From positions 32,809,199-32,873,198 of the forward strand of contig NC_051852.1 in NCBI RefSeq assembly GCF_905115235.1: a stretch of DNA of 64,000 nt, in the 5' to 3' direction. Both the position numbers and the translations under genes were made by a program. This DNA comes from Hermetia illucens. Taxonomy: Eukaryota; Arthropoda; Insecta; Diptera; Stratiomyidae. Positions 46,579-58,090 of this stretch are shown piece by piece; the stretch's first letter is position 1; the number at the start of each line of letters is the position of its first letter. The notes below the pieces were generated by a model. That model did not search any database and had not been told where the DNA came from. It was given only the letters and a program-made list of their open reading frames with translations.

Positions 46579-46800
46579 ACGGCTAAAGAAAACTCTTTTT
46601 TAACACATATCCCTCAAAATTTCCTCTCAATTATGAATTAGGTAGCTTATCTACAAATTCACATCAGTAAATTACAGTAAATCTTAATACCTTGAACTCA
46701 AAATAAGCACATGGGTGGACAACCGTACCAGACCCGACAAGTCCACGGTCGGGAGGGTGTAGTACGCAGGTTAAAAATTGTGTTTAGCTCTACGTTCCTC

Positions 46801-47039
46801 AAAATTACCACTTTGAAAAAGACCAAAGACCAAACTTTAATTACAATTTGAATTTAGCAAAAACCAAATGTTTACTTATAGATACAAATGAATTCGATAC
46901 TGACATGCCGAATGTTAGCTGACAGAATCAATCAATATCATCATTTAAAACCCCAATATCTTCATGTAGGACTGAGCCGTTGGCAAGAAGAAGGAATGCC
47001 AGTCATTCCTGCCCCGCATACAGGCTGGCATATAGGTTC
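46801..47039. other. 3' flank of OBP4, no gene
   Basis: AT-rich, no frame of note. The downstream flank keeps weak resemblance to the OBP5 flank up to about 46800. Confidence 0.3.
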
Positions 47040-47200
47040 CGGACCTCAGAAATAGGCGACTACTCGGATTCAGTGGATGCCGCAAACGAGATGCAGGTGG
47101 ACCATTTGACGGGAACTTCTGGTTCTACTAAGTAAATATTCTTAGTGCGCCTCGGCCCACCTATTGCCCAGCTCAGAAAATTGTGATGGATATGAGAAGG
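47040..47200 (+). mobile_element. LOA/I-like LINE scrap
   Basis: Words such as 'actcggattcagtggatgccgcaaacgag' and 'gtgcgcctcggccc' match the ORF1-ORF2 junction region of the copies at 38120-38160 and 57680-57720. Too short for domain assignment. Confidence 0.45.
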
Positions 47201-47699
47201 TCCTTGGTATCATTCTACTAACTGACAATGGGGCTGCTAGGGTTGAGAACTGGGTTATAAGTGAATACTTTTGAATTTGAGTCTTGCTCTAGAGGTTTTC
47301 TATCCAGGAGGGTCAATTGGAGGAAATCGGGTAGGTTATCAAGACCAAACCCTCTGGTGCTCCCAAAATTTGGAGCAAATTTGGCAAAACCTGCTCAAAA
47401 TTGTGTAGGGCGTGTCAAAAGGGGGGGGGGGGGACTAGTAAATTTACCCTACATAAGTGGGCTACAAATTATTTCGGATTGTTGAACAACAGTCCAATAG
47501 AGCACAAGGATACTAGATTTTGCTGCGCTGATCACTACTCTAATACTTCATTGGATTCCGATGGCGCACGACTTTTGTTTCAAAAGCCACGGATTCCGAC
47601 CCAACCGAAAGCTTGATGAAACGGTGCGAAATATTCGATTCAAAAGATATAAGACTCTGGATGATATGTATGCTGTCGTCATCTAGATCAAAATTATTG
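47201..47699. other. No gene; contains a 13-G run
   Basis: A homopolymer of 13 G lies at about 47420-47433 inside an otherwise featureless stretch. Short frames on either side are not convincing. Confidence 0.3.
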
Positions 47700-48990
47700 G
47701 TACTTGTTCTTTTTCTTTAACCTTTGCCCCCTTCACAAACGGGGTCGGCTCATCCTGATCGGTTGCGAAATTCCGTTCCAACAAATGTCTAATCTGAATG
47801 CAGTCGAGAGGAAATCCCCATCCTGCGTATCAAGCGTACCATCGACTTCGTTGTTCAGACCAATTTTGGCGAGTGAATTCTAGTTAGCGCGAATTATGTG
47901 ACCATATCATTTGAGACGTCCCTCTTCCAATTTTTCTACGATCGGTGACCACGACCCCATATTGATCGCACACATCTTCATTTCAGATGTGATAAAGACC
48001 TGTTAGTCCAAGGAAACATCTTCGTCTCCATTACCGTAGGATTCCGTTCAATGTCATTGTTGTTGTCACTTAGAACCATGGAGAGCGACAGGACGGACGA
48101 CATCGCGGTAAATTTTAGGCTTGGGATGTTCGCTGATGCGTCGATCACAAAGAACAACAGTTAAGTACAATTGGGTGATAACATTGACCCGAGATCTTTA
48201 AATGACTCAGTTCTGGGCAGGTCAGAAATTCAGTTGTATTCAGATCCACACTTCACTTTTGAAGAAGTTGCTCGAGATTATTTTGGCTATGAGACAAGAG
48301 GAAAATATCATCTGCACAAGGCAGTGTATGCTGGACGTTGGATGTCCCGTATCACAGTGTCCATAACCAGAACAAAGCGGCGTGGTGAGAGGGCGCTTCC
48401 TTGATGAGTACCGACGGAGACACGAAGCGGTTTTGATACACCGGCCATATTTCGACCGTTACTTTCCGGATCGTGGTTGAGCTAAGACTCCAGGGAGATC
48501 CAGAAATGCAATGTAAAGAGGGTGATGTGTATCCGGCGATTTCTCTATGAGTTATCGCGCAGCTTGTATCGCGTCGGTAGTTTCGCAGTTCTTGAAAAAC
48601 TCCGGTTAATTTACGGTTTTTTCAACGATTTCGCGAATACCGGTGTGAAAAATGCGTTCGAAAATCTTTATGGTATAGAAAAGTATCCGGATCGGGAAGT
48701 AATTTGAAAATTCTGCTGGAATAGTTTTTTTCCGTATTGGAACTCTGGTACTTTCATGCCAGTTAGATGGTGTCCTACCTCTCTCAATAACCCGATTAAA
48801 GAATTCACTGACCCACAGTGATGGGTCCCAGCTTTTCTCTTCCGGGAGCTCAGTTCCTGTTGCTTTCCCCCATTTCATTCATTTTATTGCTTCCTCGACT
48901 TTCGTTACGCTGACAGTAACATCTTTACGGTTTTCCGTCGGTACCTTTCCCGGGGACTTAATCCCACGGTTCTCTTAAGACACGAACAAG
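47700..48990 (-). mobile_element. RTE-clade LINE, decayed copy
   Basis: It follows the 29486-31130 copy throughout on the minus strand: shared 3' terminus near 47720, a KIYR/YGSE block at about 48060-48130, a LGSTLS region near 48190, and RT start at 48878-48606 (WHESTRVPIRKKTIPAEFSNYFPIRI, FERIFHTGIREIVEKTVN). It extends a little further 5' than the other copy (EFFNRVIERGRTPSNW). Indels and stops are frequent. Confidence 0.75.
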
Positions 48991-48999
48991 TTACAACGG

Positions 49000-49470
49000 C
49001 ACCAGTCTATACTGAGTGCATGGCTCAACATTTATACTGGCGGAGGGAAAACATCCTTAAATCTCTACCCAACTAAGTAGTACGGTTCTCGTGTTGAAAT
49101 GCAACACCGCGTCGAGGCCCGAAGATCTCTGTTCCCTTCAAAGTAACCACAACCTCCATGAAGCTCCCACTAGAGGGCCAACAGCAATAATCAAGCTGAA
49201 TGCACATACAACAGGAATTCTCCTGAAATATCTGAATTCTGGGGCTATGCCGGTTCCCATGGTACCGGTAAACCCCTGTTAAGGTTTCGTGATCCATTGC
49301 TACTTCAAATGGGTCCTCGTGCAGACTCGGGTCTGATCGCCCTAATTAGTCCTTTGGAGCATTCGCCTATTGCCTCACGGCCGACAAACCAAAGTGATAC
49401 AGCATCCCGGGTGCCACCACTATGGAGGTTCTCCTCGGCCACTTGGTTTTGGTTTGGTCGACCAGTCCCG
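49000..49470 (-). repeat. Unclassified repeat X, copy 3 (inverted)
   Basis: Reverse complement of 18870-19330 with the same landmarks (cagacccgagtctgcac, caggaattctcctgaa, gttgaaatgcaacac). The 'cagcggggctctgatt' half is missing, so it is truncated relative to the other two copies. It abuts the 5' side of an RTE fragment. Confidence 0.7.
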
Positions 49471-49499
49471 TTTTTGGTAAAAATAACCGCTAATTTTTG

Positions 49500-50250
49500 A
49501 CAGCGAAAATTTTTTTTCGATGTCACGGCCGCCACGATTTACACTTGCTCGGACGCACCTTCCGCCACATTTTCACCCAAATGATCATTAAGGTCGCCTG
49601 CCATTATCATCCTACTATTATCACATCATCAGGAGGCACGTTACTGGTCTTTGAATCAAGAAGATGCCAGAAAGCGTCTTCCTCGATATCAGGTCGGCCT
49701 GTGTAGTGGTGGTGCCTATGCGTTGAAGAAATGAATAGTGCGATCAGCTGATATAGTGGTGAGTTTTATCAGCCGGTCATGAAATCGTTTGACTTCCTTA
49801 ACGACATCACAGAAACCTACTGAGATGGTAATGCCAACACTGTATTGAGTGTGTGGACTACAAAAATAGGGAAGTTTGTAGCCTTTTTGCCGCGTTCGGC
49901 TTCTAAGTCGCAGTTTTTGGCACTGGAGTTTTTACAGAGCGCAGATATCAATGAGCCTTTGCGAAGGGCTATTGCGAGTTCCTCGGTCTTTCCAGTTAGA
50001 GTACCAATATTTAGTGTGCAGACATGTTTTTGGTTTGCTCGGACTAACTTACTTACGTCCTGACGCCGTCCATGCGTCAAGAACCCTTGCCCATTTCTCG
50101 AAAGGACCGGGGCCGGTCCTTTTGCGTCAACTGAGGTGAACATCTTAGCATTTTTCCGAGGCTTGTGGCTCAATCCGATCATGTTGTTTTTAACGCCATG
50201 GGATGCATGTTCTTGGTCGATCTTTATGGGACCTACCACCAAGAGGAATC
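49500..50250 (-). mobile_element. LINE endonuclease fragment (craniofacial-2-like)
   Basis: The minus strand 50242-49817 encodes KHVCTLNIGTLTGKTEELAIALRK, the start of an APE-type endonuclease. About 49700-49590 continues with GRPDIEEDAFWHLLDSKTSN and a VPPDDVIIVG-like block. This pattern is common in insect genes mis-annotated as craniofacial development protein 2. No RT is attached. Confidence 0.65.
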
Positions 50251-50929
50251 AGGTATAATTTAGAATAGTGGAATAACTCCAACTATACTTGATTCATCTC
50301 TTGCCCTGATCTCAGCACTTTATTTTTGGTTTTACTGAGGATAGTACAAGTCCTCCTCCTTTATCTGGGCTTGGGAGCGGCATAGTATGTTAACAGCATG
50401 ACGGAGTTTCCAGTTTCGAGAACCAACCAGAATCGGACCGTTTAAATGGATAAGTACGCTCCCGAATGTGACAATGCTGTTGCTCGCATCCGGTATTTTT
50501 CAACGGCGTGTCTACCGATGGCCATGACATTTGGATACTTTTCGCTGGACAGACTAGAGTAGCTGGGATCCTAGAGATTGGATGTGATCTTCCTACCAAC
50601 GAAACGAGAAAGAAAAGCTTTGATATGTTAGCAGCATTAAACCAAATGAAAGAAATGTGGGAGAACGCAGGAAAATTGTCGATGACGACATATTACAATA
50701 TGATACATGCATACTATTCGAGGGTAGTGACATTTTTCGTAAAAACCTGAAGCTTTTCAACATGTCGGTTAGCAAAAAAAAAAGAAAACAAGAGAGGACT
50801 GCACTACAGCTTGATCGGGTTATGACTCTTCAAATGACGAACCAATAAAATGTTCAGCCAAATGCACCCAAAGAGGCACATAATTCGGTTGCCTTTAACA
50901 AATTAGAAGACTTCGTGACGTGATGATGA
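50251..50929. other. No gene recognised
   Basis: The 80-residue frame at 50508-50750 (MSTDGHDIWILFAGQTRVAG start) and an overlapping 63-residue frame at 50657-50848 match nothing I know and lack visible promoter or splice signals. 50270-50350 resembles 4560-4680. Confidence 0.3.
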
Positions 50930-51545
50930 CCGCGGGAGTGGTTCCCGTTGCCTTTCTTCCTAAGGATCGTAAACCCACATACAAACGCAAGGGAGGTGGT
51001 TGCTTGTGAAGAATGCAGAGTGCACTAAATGAGTGTCAATTCTCGTAGTAAAATGAGACTAGAGACAAATGGACTGTGAAGCTAATTGAAAAGTAAGGTG
51101 CGTGGCTGAATCGGAAGCATGGTGAGACTGACTGGTTCCTACCCAGCTCCTAAGGTTTTCAGTCTTACCTGCGCAAGGTTGGAAATGCACGATGTCCTGA
51201 CTGTGTGTTTTGCAATAGAGTTGTGGACGATGCCCACCATACCTTTTTTTGTGTGGAAGGTAGGATGGGATTCGTCCACAAGCCTCCAAGGGATTTCTCA
51301 CCAGAGACCATTGTCGACGTGATGCTGAGGAGGGTTCACAGTTGGAGCTATTTTGCGCATTATGTTCGAGTGCTTGCAAACAACATAAAGCTCAACGGGT
51401 GGAAAGGCCGGATGGCAGGGGTTTTCTTGAGCCAACAGTCCCTTCTCCTCTCTCCTACCGTTCTTGAAAGGAATGCCCGGTTTGAAGGCAGGAGGGCTCG
51501 ACGAATCTGGGTTCACAGCATGCCACAAATACGGCAAGATCATCT
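50930..51545 (+). mobile_element. R1-clade LINE ORF2 C-terminal fragment
   Basis: It parallels 56700-57300: a TAGVVPVAFLPKD-like post-RT block at 50930-50990, TWTVKLIEK near 51070, then the zinc-finger domain (CVFCNRVVDDAHHTFFCVEGRMGF-like, 51195-51270) and a C-terminal helix (PETIVDVMLRR). Multiple frameshifts. Confidence 0.65.
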
Positions 51546-51849
51546 GCTCACCAAATATTACACTCTATCAATCTAGAAATCTAATACCCACTTCATGATA
51601 GATATGATCTGCTAAAGAGCAAAAAAGAAGCGCTATCCAATGGATAACATGATAAGGAATCGAACGTTTTGAAATCAATTGATGGTACAAAATAGCTGGC
51701 TATACTTGAGCAACAAAGCCACTACTGTTTCAGTAATCTGTAATCGGCAACGTGGAGAAGTATCCTTACAGGATATCTATATATTACACGCTCTGGAGAC
51801 TTGACTAATACAAGCGAATGGCATGCTACTTCGATCAATCGCAGTGTTG

Positions 51850-53320
51850 AAGTTTGGCGATCTTAAACTCTGTGACCGGCTTTACTCCGTTTCAGTATAC
51901 TAATAGCCCAAATGATTTCTCTTCTGTTTAGAGGAACAGTCCGTATCCGCATGTTATGATGACTAGTCATTTTGTCCATAAGAGACGGAACTGCATAGTT
52001 AATAGCGGTGGTGAGGGGTTCTTTCCATCTCTTTAGGTACACGTCATCGCGGGTGAAAAACAAGCTAACTTTTTCGCGGTGCGGTGTAAATTTTTGAAAT
52101 CTTTGCGATTTGCGGCATCTTCTGCTTTCCTGATCAACGCAGTAGCTAATCGCCATTTTGTGACGGAGCAAACTACGTTAAATTTCGTAGGATTTCACTT
52201 GGTGTCGGAGTTTGGACGCGTTACACCATCCAGCACTCGCAGTAGTCAATTGAGTCTTCAACCGCTCGTATTCAACGATCCGTTTCCACGATTCCGCAGT
52301 TGGCCAGACCTTGTGCTGCCAGCGACCTCCATAGTATAGGAGAAGAGAGCGTTTTTAATGGTGGCTCACCGATACACTCACCGATATTCTCAGGGGGGTT
52401 GCTCAGTCTATCTGTCGTGTGATCTGCAAGATAATTCTCCCATTGTCGAGTGACAACTAGATCATACAATCGATCGTTGTTGAACTTGGAACTTGCCACT
52501 CCAATGCTGCTAGCAACGGCGGACACAACGCAGAACGTAAACGACCATCGGATGGTGAGGCCGATGTCAGTGCCTTTCCTTTTATACATCCCCAGAAGAC
52601 AATCGCAAAGTGGTCAACCTGATTGGTTGTACGATGTCCATCAATTTAACGCCAATTGATCCTATGCCAGCTCTCTACTCCAACAATTTGTTATCAATGA
52701 CGAGGCGGTGGGAGTTATAAATCTGCAAGAATTCCCACCATTATCATTGCGGTCGCTAAAACAATACCTTCCCATCAGATATCTGAGCTAGGTATTTTGA
52801 AAACTGCGCGTTCAGGTCACCCATCACTATTACAATGACGCCTCTCGGAATTCTCGTCTTAGATGCGTGTAATTGCTCGCAAAAAGCATCCTTCTCCACT
52901 TTATGGGAAGATTCCGTTGGTGTGTAGTAAAATTGTAATGCCCCTTAACCTGAACCGGAATTTTGCAATCAGAATCCTATCACAAACCGGTTCCCAAGTT
53001 AAGAGAACGAGCTTTTCGGAAGCCGTCAGATACAACCCCACACAGAATTCGCATCTGCTACCACTTGGTTTCCCAGAATGCAAAAGCATATTACCGGAAG
53101 GGGGAGATGAGAACTGTGCAGAGTCGCACCATCTTCGATAGCCAAGGATATAGGCCGTGAGGCCGAGATATTGTTGACGTTTCGGCAACAGTAAAATTTC
53201 AAAGTTACTAACCTACAAGTTTCTATCCCTTTTAGTTGTCTCTTTTGACAAGTGGGAAAGATTTGGATTATATTTTTATGCACTAGCTCACAGAGCAAAG
53301 AGAGAGACCGTGAATGAATT
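51850..53320 (-). mobile_element. Degenerate APE-RT LINE copy (family A)
   Basis: 52171-51863 (minus) encodes DDVYLKRWKEPLTTAINYAVPSLMDKM and REIIWAISILKRSKA, the same pre-RT block as 5807-5520. 52600-52360 matches the endonuclease-RT linker, and 52860-52690 retains endonuclease remnants. 53320-53160 resembles the 35690-35830 upstream flank of another copy. The RT itself is absent. Confidence 0.65.
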
Positions 53321-53399
53321 GTTAGAAATCCTACCAGAGTTTTCACATCTCCCTAGGTTACATCGCAAATACTTTTGCTTGTAAAGTTCGAATTACCTT

Positions 53400-54330
53400 A
53401 TTTGCATGTTTGAATGCTCTTGATGTACTCCTATACCTCCTACACATTAAATTCGCTCCAGCATGCAGTGCTGTCAGACTACGTGCGCCCGTCTGGACTA
53501 CGAAGCGTTAACAACCTAGACGAAGTATTTCGGGAACTCTGGGCGCTCGCCGTGGACGCAAGTCGAACTTCACGAGGAACTTTTATGTGGACTTTCCTTC
53601 CAACCAGAGTTGAGTTGAAGTTCGGCGGCGTGTTGCAAGGCTATGACACATTATTTTTCACCGACGGATCAAAGATGGCTTGTGGAGTGAACAGAGTGTA
53701 CCCGAGTTTTACGGTCTGCCAGAATTCTGCAGTGTATTCCAAGTAGAAGTGTTGGCTATATTGGAAGCATGCTGATGCTAGGGGCATGATCGGAGCGCCA
53801 AGCGTAACATAGCCTTTCTGACTGACAGTCAAACGGCCATTAAGGCCTTGTACTCAGCGGTAACATCCTCCAAGTTGGTGGGATCCTGCAGAAATGCGCT
53901 GAACAGTCTGGACACACGCCCAAGGGAACTCTTCTCTGGGTTCCGGCCATAGGTATATAGAAGAGGATGCGTGGGCTAACTGAATAGCCAGACGAGGCTT
54001 TGCTCTTGGCACTCCTTCGGTGAACATACTCTGTGTCCTGCTCGGACTGTTACGATTGGAGTCTGCTAACACTTCTAAGAAACCGCAGACTTCCGGTGGC
54101 GACAACTCCCCATCTGTACCAATTCGATTAATTATCTTTGCCCAAGCTGCGGAAAGGAAGGAGAAACCCTCAGATACTTCCATTCCAATTGCTTAGCTCT
54201 AGCGCCGGGCTCAGGGACCTCAGAGAAATTTCAAGCTGCAGGGTGGATGAGCTGCTTTCCTTCGCGAATGCTACGGGCTGGTTTTGCAGATATGAGGCAG
54301 CTGCACTCTGTCCCTTGCTCTTAGCACAGC
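53400..54330 (+). mobile_element. LOA/I-like LINE, RNase H region
   Basis: 53414-53746 encodes the post-RT block through NLDEVFRELWALAVDASRTS to VLQGYDTLFFTDGSKMACGV, a RNase H catalytic-entry motif. 53820-54330 continues through the RNase H core and C-terminal tail with stops. Parallel to 40600-41740. Confidence 0.65.
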
Positions 54331-54764
54331 AGTCATGGTCTTAGTAGTTTCTGTCATCAAAACGGAGCATCACATCCCTAATTTTCCTCCTGAGTGCGGG
54401 CACTGATACCTATCTAGCCTTCCAGTCAGAATACATGCGATCGGCCCATGAAGAGTTTGGATAGTGAATGAAGTAATTCCAAAATTTGCTTCTAATTCCC
54501 GAATTGTCAAGCTACGCCCAGATGACCTAATTTGTCTGGTAAACCTAACAACCAAAATCGAGATATATTTGCACTTCTTCACAACTTCGCTTTGAATATT
54601 ATTGAAATCTGACATAGAACAAGTTAGTCGATCAATTATGAATACGAGGCTGCGGAAAATGGTGAAAATCAAAATTTACCTAATTAGAAAAATCTGTAAA
54701 CGTGACCTTCATAATATAAAAAAAAGTAACTACTTTGTTTCATGAAAAACGTAAACAATCAATT
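54331..54764. other. No gene recognised
   Basis: A 100-residue minus frame (54672-54370) without known motif. AT-rich toward OBP5. Confidence 0.3.
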
Positions 54765-54968
54765 GAAATTAATGAAACGTGACAAAGTTGTGTTTACAGT
54801 GGCTGCCTTCTTCTCCATTATGTAACCTTGAAAGATACTAATTATTTTGAAACGTTATCGACCAGAAAATCTGGTCATAATTGGGGCAACAATTTGGTAA
54901 TCTACTTTTCCGATCTGTTGGGATCATCTGTAATGAGGTTGGGACAATTCCCCTAATCGAAATTTCTG

Positions 54969-55005
54969 TATAAATATTCCTCACCTATTTTGAAAAGTCA
55001 ACAGT
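54969..55005 (+). promoter_or_regulatory. TATA box and initiator of OBP5
   Basis: TATAAATA at 54969-54976 and an ACAGTT initiator-like word whose A (55003) lies 34 nt from the TATA T, as in OBP4. Leader about 45 nt. Confidence 0.65.
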
Positions 55006-55047
55006 TGATTGTGGTACTCCTGGACCTCTATTAGTACATTTAGCAAA

Positions 55048-55514
55048 ATGAAACTCTTAATTGGTCTCTGTGCGATGATAGCGATGGTAAGTTCTCCTTT
55101 TGATTTGGCAAACAGTAATGTTAAAATCGCTTCATTTCGTTTTAGGTTGCATCACAATGGAGTCCTTCAACCAAAATCGATTACTTGAAGTTCCGTGAAG
55201 AATGCTTCAAATCTGAAAATGTCCCCCAGTCAGCTATAGATAAGTTGAACAATGAACAGTACGGCGAGGATTTGGGCCATGAGGCCAAATGCTACATTCG
55301 TTGCCTTGGAGTAAAAACTGGAACCTGGGATGACACAAAGGGATACGACATAGAAAAGGGCTACCAGAACCTTATCAGTTGGGGATTCGAGGTTAACAAG
55401 GAGAACTTACAGAAGTGCGCCACGCCAAATACTGAGAATGATGATAAGTGCGTGTGGGCTGCTAAGAACACAAAGTGTTTGTGGACAAACAAATACGTAA
55501 CCAAGAAGCAATAA
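55048..55514 (+). CDS. Odorant-binding protein 5 (Obp99a/Obp44a-like)
   Basis: Exons 55048-55086 and 55146-55514 with a 59-bp phase-0 intron (GTAAGT...TTTTAG) encode 135 residues. MKLLIGLCAMIAM plus VAS form the signal peptide. Mature cysteines fall at about 33, 62, 66, 104, 115 and 124 with spacing 28-3-37-10-8, and TWDDTKGYDIEKGYQNL follows C3. Its ancestral-looking terminus VTKKQ-TAA shows where OBP3 lost its stop. The TAA overlaps an AATAAA at 55510-55515. Expected role: secreted carrier for small hydrophobic molecules, ligand unknown. It sits between a LOA-like fragment (upstream) and an R1 copy (downstream), yet gene and promoter are uninterrupted. Confidence 0.93.
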
Positions 55515-55515
55515 A
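55510..55515 (+). promoter_or_regulatory. AATAAA overlapping the OBP5 stop codon
   Basis: CAA-TAA-AA spells AATAAA across the stop codon. If used, the 3' untranslated region would be only about 10-30 nt. An ATTAAA-like word near 55593-55598 is an alternative. Confidence 0.4.
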
Positions 55516-55869
55516 AAAAAAACTCTTCTAACGCACATCCTTTGAATGCTTCTGTTAATTAGAAAGTAGATAACTTACCTAGAAATATATGTCATTAAAT
55601 AGTTTTGCTCGGTTAGTGAAGATTTTTATTGTATTATAGAGGATACAACAAAACATCTGTAAATTCATATGTGAAGAGAGAGACAGTGGATCATTAGGAA
55701 GACCCATATTAAAAGTGTCGCCTACACGAATACCTAACAATTGTCATGATCTATAAAGCGCCGTGCTCAAGTAAAGAGTTGTGTTTAGCTCATATTCTGA
55801 AAGATAGCTTCTCTATCCGTGATCCGCGATCCCGCAGATAGTCCATGGGCTGCAAATCGTAGTATGCGA

Positions 55870-57470
55870 GAGCCAGTGTCCCATCGACGTTTTCATGTCA
55901 TGCGTTGCCAAGATTAGCGACGGGCGGGAGGGTGAATCTCAATATTATCACAGACGACGATTTTCAGGAGGCTTATTGCTGGCACTGGCCAGACCTACTA
56001 CTCGGCGCATTCAACGCTTGCCTAAAACAGGGCATTTTCCGTGCTCATTGGAAGATTGCGAGGCTTGCGCTGATCCATAGAGGGAAAGGTGACCCCGAAT
56101 TGCCGACTTCATACCGCCCACTATGTATGCTTGACACTGCTGGGAAAGTGCTCGAAAAGCTCATCAGAAGTAGACTCGCTGAAGCGGAACGCGCTGCCGG
56201 AGATTTATCTCCCCGGCAATTTGGTTTTAGAACAGGGAGATCCCCAATTGATGCTGTCATGCAAGTTGTGGACGGCGTTCGACAAGCAGAGGTACATAGC
56301 CACCGAACTCGACGGGTGGTGCTCCTCGTAATACTTGACGTCAGAAACGCCTTTAATTCCGTAATATGGGAAGACATTATAGGCACACTAGACAATACTT
56401 ACCACGTGCCGAACTATCTCTTACGGATATTAAGGCACTATTTGAGGGACTCCTCCCTGCTCTATGAAACCCTAGAGGGTCAAAGGAGAATGGGGGTTAC
56501 GTCGGGGGTAGCACAGGGACCTCTGGAACGCTATGACAGTCTACTTAAACTCGACATGCCAGAAGAGACGCGCCTGGTTGGCTACGCAGGTGATGTCGCA
56601 GCGCTTGTTGCTGGACGTACTGTCGAACAGGCGCAAAGCAGACTCGGCATATTGTTGCCACGGGTAAACGGATGGATGACTACTCATGGTTTCAACCTTG
56701 CACTGGCCGTGATGGTGATCGCGGTAGCGATCTCCGTTGCCCTTCTTGCTAAGGAGCTTCAAGCCATATACAAGCGCAAAGGAGATGAGTCAAGGGAGGT
56801 GGTTACTCGCGAAGAACGGCAACGCACTCTAGACGAGTGGCAGCTCTCTTGGCAAAATGAAACTAGAGGCAGATGTACTGCGCGGCTCATCGGCAACTGC
56901 GTGGCTGAATCGGAAGCATGGTGAGACTGACTATTTCCTTACCCAGTTCTTAAGTAGGTATGGAGGTTTTCAGTCTTACCTGCACAAGATTGGAAGGCGC
57001 GATCTCCGGATTGGGTGTTTTGCAATGGAGTCGTGGACGATGCCCACCACACTTTTTTTCTTGTGGAAGGTGGGATGGGGTTCGTTAGCAGCTCTATTTA
57101 AACACAGGGGATCCCTCTCCAGACGGTATTGTTGAGGAGATGCTGAGTACTGCTGACAGCTAGAGCTGTGTTGCCCATTACGTTCGGGCCCTTCTAGTTG
57201 CTAAGAAGATAGAACTCGACCGGTGGGGGAGTCGGATGGCAGGAGGCTCCTTCCCCTCCTCCTCTTCCCTCCCGTTGGTGAAAGGAATTCCATGGTTTAA
57301 AGGCTCCGCAAGACGGGAGAATTCGGGGACTAGCCCGAAGTAATGTGACAAGCGGTCTAGCTCTCTGACGATGGAGAGGTGTTTAGTTGGTAGTCCGACG
57401 ACGTACCGAACCGGAAGTCCAACACTGTGTGTGTAAATGCATTCACCTACCCTACCCCAAAAAAAAAAAA
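55870..57470 (+). mobile_element. R1-clade LINE with poly(A) tail, internally deleted
   Basis: A 339-residue open frame (55905-56924) holds pre-RT, SYRPLCMLDTAGKVLEKLIRSR, QFGFRTGRSPIDAV, VILDVRNAFNSVIWEDI, then SGVAQG joined directly to PLERYDSLLKL (deletion of the SVLGPDLW part). VGYAGDVAALVAG follows (YADD box changed to YAGD), then WMTTHGFNLAL joined to post-RT VMVIAVAISVALLAKE (thumb deleted). 56940-57140 is the zinc-finger C-terminus in another frame. A 13-A run at about 57459-57471 is the poly(A) tail. In-frame deletions leave one long but catalytically dead ORF. Confidence 0.85.
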
Positions 57471-57479
57471 ATTGCTGGC

Positions 57480-58090
57480 ACTTAGCTACAATCCTGCATC
57501 ATTAAAACAACAAGATAGAGCGATGATCAACGAGGGGGAATTTCAAATGAACAATTAGCCCTTTCTACTCCTCATAAATGGAGAGTACTTAGAGACATTT
57601 AAAAAGATTGATGATAGAGTGCCTTGCGGAATCAAAGCCGCAAAGACTAAAGTATTCTGCTTCTCAGAACTGGCTGTGGACTCGGACCTAATGGATGCTG
57701 CCAACGAGCTGTTGATAGAGATGAAGATCGACGACCTGACAGGAGCCGATGGTCTCCCAGAGCGAACAACGGTGAGAGTAGCACAGATAAACCTGCACTC
57801 TCTTACTCGAATTGTCCTTCGGGCAAAATACTTTTCTTCGTTATCGCCTTTGACCATGCACTAAGTCAAGAACCATAGTTCTAAGGAAGTCCTATTATAA
57901 AGGAACTTCGAAAACCTATTATGATTTATTCCACTCCGCTAGAAGCATTGATCAAGACAGGCTTAGAGTATCTATCGCAGGCAAACAAGATGCTGCAGGC
58001 TTTTTTTACGTCCTGATTTGAGTTGAAGCGACCTAACTATAGACAGATTGGATTCAGTGATAGCAGAAACGTGTACGGTGTACCCACCTC
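57480..58090 (+). mobile_element. LOA/I-like LINE, ORF1-ORF2 junction
   Basis: 57560-57650 gives LLINGEYLETFKKIDDRVPCGIKAAKTKVF (ORF1 end), then SDLMDAANELLIEMKIDDLTGADGLPERTTVRVAQINLHSL, the start of an ORF2 endonuclease, at 57690-57800. 57930-58030 resembles the 38260-38330 endonuclease block. Same layout as 37480-38340. Confidence 0.6.

Larger units (their letters stand above)
45855..46800. repeat. Duplicated segment around OBP4
   Basis: It aligns by eye with about 54765-55800: 'taatgaaacgtga' upstream, 'aaagatactaat', 'caatttggtaatstacttttcc', TATAAATATTC, the gene itself and a 'tgtgtttagctc' word downstream. Divergence is greater than in the left pair's promoters. Confidence 0.7.
54765..55800. 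repeat. Duplicated segment around OBP5
   Basis: Partner of 45855-46800, same orientation, about 8.9 kb away. It includes the upstream words, promoter, both exons and part of the 3' flank. No Penelope fragment precedes this copy, unlike at OBP4. Confidence 0.7.

Noticed and set aside
47420-47433. A G-quadruplex regulatory element
   Set aside because: It is a single 13-G run without flanking G tracts or a nearby gene, so this is more likely homopolymer drift or assembly noise.
49817-50242. A craniofacial development protein 2-like host gene
   Set aside because: The sequence is a LINE endonuclease fragment with stops; that gene name is a common mis-annotation of these elements.
6772-55514. D7-type salivary proteins
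   Set aside because: Single-domain length (~130 residues), six-cysteine spacing with C2-X3-C3 and C5-X8-C6, and the WDD.NGY motif fit Obp99/44a-type OBPs better.
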